Below, one piece after another: positions 62,819-64,000 of a DNA stretch of 64,000 bases; position 1 is the stretch's first letter; each line of letters opens with the position of its first letter. A program made the translations under genes and the position numbers. Below the pieces are notes generated by a model. It did no database searches and was not told the DNA's origin. It was given only the letters and a program-made list of their open reading frames with translations. Source of the stretch: Aminobacter sp. J41. GTDB lineage: Bacteria; Pseudomonadota; Alphaproteobacteria; Rhizobiales; Rhizobiaceae. The stretch spans positions 62,164 through 126,163 of the forward strand of contig NZ_JAGL01000009.1 in the NCBI RefSeq assembly GCF_000526635.1. Direction: 5' to 3'.

Positions 62819-63553
62819 TCAGGTAACAATCAGATTCAGGGACGGAATGCGGCTGAGCAGGCTCTTGTCGGTGTTGAGCACATATTCGAGGTTCTGACGC
62901 GCGACGCGCGCATGTTCGCGCGCGATTGCTTCGGCGCGCGCGCCCTCGCGCATCTCAATTGCCTGAACGATGGAGCGGTGCTGCTCCTGACCGCCGATGA
63001 GCGAGCGGCGGAAGACGACGAACGCCTCCTCAGTCTCCAGAAACGCGCTGGGCGAGGCGAACGGCAGGCTGGTCGCGCGCTCGATCTCGCGGCGCAGGGT
63101 CTCGCTTCCGGCAAGCATCGACAGCAACCGGTGAAACTCGGCATTGAGTTCCACGTAGCGTTCGAAATTGATCTTGGCAGGGTCCGGATTGATTGTTGCG
63201 TCCAGCGCCTCCACCACCTTGCTGATCTCGATCAGCTTACGCGGTTCGACGCCGCGCTCAGCCGCAAGGCGCGCTGCCGTGCCTTCGAGCACGCCGCGTA
63301 TCTCAATGGAATCGATAACTTCGTCGGCGGAAAAGCCGCGTGCGATATAGCCGCCGGACGGAATTCGTTCGAGCAGCCCTTCCTGCTCAAGGCGCGCCAG
63401 AGCGGCGCGAATAGGTGTTCGGGAAATTCCAAGGCGCTCCGAAAGAGGAACTTCGGACAGGCGCTCCCCACGAGCAATCACGCCACCCACGACCAGATTG
63501 CGGATACCCATCAGGGCCTTGAGCGTCTGGGAGGCTTCCTTGCGGTCGTTCAT
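62819..63553 (-). CDS. GntR-family regulator (FCD type)
   Basis: 244 residues from MNDRKEASQT. An N-terminal winged helix, SEVPLSERLGISRTPIRAALARLEQEGLLERIP, and a helical FCD ligand domain (ELNAEFHRLLSMLAGSE, EQHRSIVQAIEMREGARAE). It lies just after the aminomethyltransferase-type gene on the same strand and may control it. Ligand unknown. Confidence 0.9.
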   Translation of the reverse strand: MNDRKEASQTLKALMGIRNLVVGGVIARGERLSEVPLSERLGISRTPIRAALARLEQEGLLERIPSGGYIARGFSADEVIDSIEIRGVLEGTAARLAAERGVEPRKLIEISKVVEALDATINPDPAKINFERYVELNAEFHRLLSMLAGSETLRREIERATSLPFASPSAFLETEEAFVVFRRSLIGGQEQHRSIVQAIEMREGARAEAIAREHARVARQNLEYVLNTDKSLLSRIPSLNLIVT

Positions 63554-63614
63554 GTCCCTGGCCCGTATGTGGAGGTGGTGGCGGCCACTGCTGGCCGCCA
63601 CCCTGGAATTGCGC

Positions 63615-64000
63615 TTAGCGCTTGGTGCGCCAGCTCTCTGCGTAGTTCTCGCGAGCGTCGCGAGCATACGGCGTCGGGGAGACGCGGACGCGGATCTCGG
63701 CCTGCTTGTGCTGCTCGGTCGAGGTCTTTGCGGTCGGCTCCGGCTCGCCCCACAGCATGGTGAGGACGTCGCCTTCCTGGATGTCCGCATCGACGACACC
63801 CAGCGAGAGCACGCAGCGCTCGTTGAAGGAGTAGCCGTTGAACATCGACATACCGACCATCTTGCCGTTGTGCAGGATCATGTCGGCCGAGGACGAAGCG
63901 TAGTTCGGCTGCGGGAAGTCGATCCACTTGTACGGCGTGCCCTGCTCGAAGGCCGAACCGATGACCTTGAGGACGTCCTCGCGGTTCCACTCGAAGGTGA
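63615..64000 (-). CDS. Aminomethyltransferase-type (GcvT/LigM-like) enzyme, C-terminal part
   Basis: 128 codons open to the right edge. The C-terminal barrel has DMILHNGKMVGMSMFNGYS, ERCVLSLGVVDADIQEGD and LWGEPEPTAKTSTEQHKQ. This ending fits the THF-dependent O- or N-demethylase group (LigM, DmdA, GcvT-like) more than GcvT itself. Substrate unknown; the N-terminus is outside. The GntR gene follows. Confidence 0.72.
   Translation of the reverse strand, partial: TFEWNREDVLKVIGSAFEQGTPYKWIDFPQPNYASSSADMILHNGKMVGMSMFNGYSFNERCVLSLGVVDADIQEGDVLTMLWGEPEPTAKTSTEQHKQAEIRVRVSPTPYARDARENYAESWRTKR

Noticed and set aside
1-64000. CRISPR arrays or insertion sequences
   Set aside because: No regularly spaced direct repeats and no transposase-like product seen.

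Overview
The window joins two genomes. Positions 1 to about 24,690 are one end of a T7-like podovirus (Autographiviridae-type) prophage, with every gene on the minus strand. Positions from about 24,690 to 64,000 are alphaproteobacterial chromosome, most likely Hyphomicrobiales (Rhizobiales). The host call rests on the LdtR/L,D-transpeptidase pair, the AapJQMP transporter, the hemB-RDD-bpt-parC block and the GC-rich codon use. No database search was possible, so all family names come from recognised motifs, lengths and gene order.

Prophage, read right to left in transcription order. A leader region (24,223-24,690) holds a tRNA-Cys 5' fragment, an intrinsic terminator, a phage promoter, a phased CTAG array, a 26-codon membrane peptide and a host-type sigma70 promoter. 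Then come the single-subunit RNA polymerase, two paralogous tail-anchored membrane proteins and small early genes. The replication block is SSB, endonuclease I, primase-helicase, DNA polymerase and exonuclease. The nucleotide block is MazG-like, DUF3310, ThyX, a small LigA-N-terminus-like protein, glutaredoxin and class II ribonucleotide reductase. The virion block is a gp7.3-like protein, portal, scaffold, HNH, capsid, tail tubular A and B, and internal virion proteins including a transglycosylase-domain protein cut by the left edge. Five near-identical copies of a 15-nt core (ATTTCCCCCTCATAT), all oriented with the genes, look like the promoters of the phage's own polymerase. A strong hairpin terminator follows the capsid gene, as in T7. 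No integrase, repressor, lysis or terminase gene is visible on this side.

Junction. The host tRNA-Cys promoter and the 5' half of the gene survive at the right end. The 3' half is replaced by phage sequence and is not restored here.

Chromosome. 24.7-27 kb: small membrane proteins and two identical tRNA-Asn genes in a tandem duplication that also copied the end of a PepSY gene. 26.8-35 kb: H+-pyrophosphatase, an MFS transporter, then a nusB-ribH-ribE-ribD-nrdR-glyA series (riboflavin, one-carbon metabolism, RNR control). 35-37.8 kb: L,D-transpeptidase and its MarR-type regulator LdtR. 37.8-45.2 kb: hemB, RDD protein, bpt, EamA transporter, HerA-like ATPase, parC. 45.4-56.7 kb: an exported protein of unknown function, aspS, an MFS transporter, rnd, the overlapping ppk-ppx pair, a CHCC zinc-finger protein and a flavin monooxygenase. 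56.7-64 kb: the aapJQMP amino-acid ABC transporter, metC, a GntR/FCD regulator and the C-terminal part of an aminomethyltransferase-type enzyme running off the right edge.
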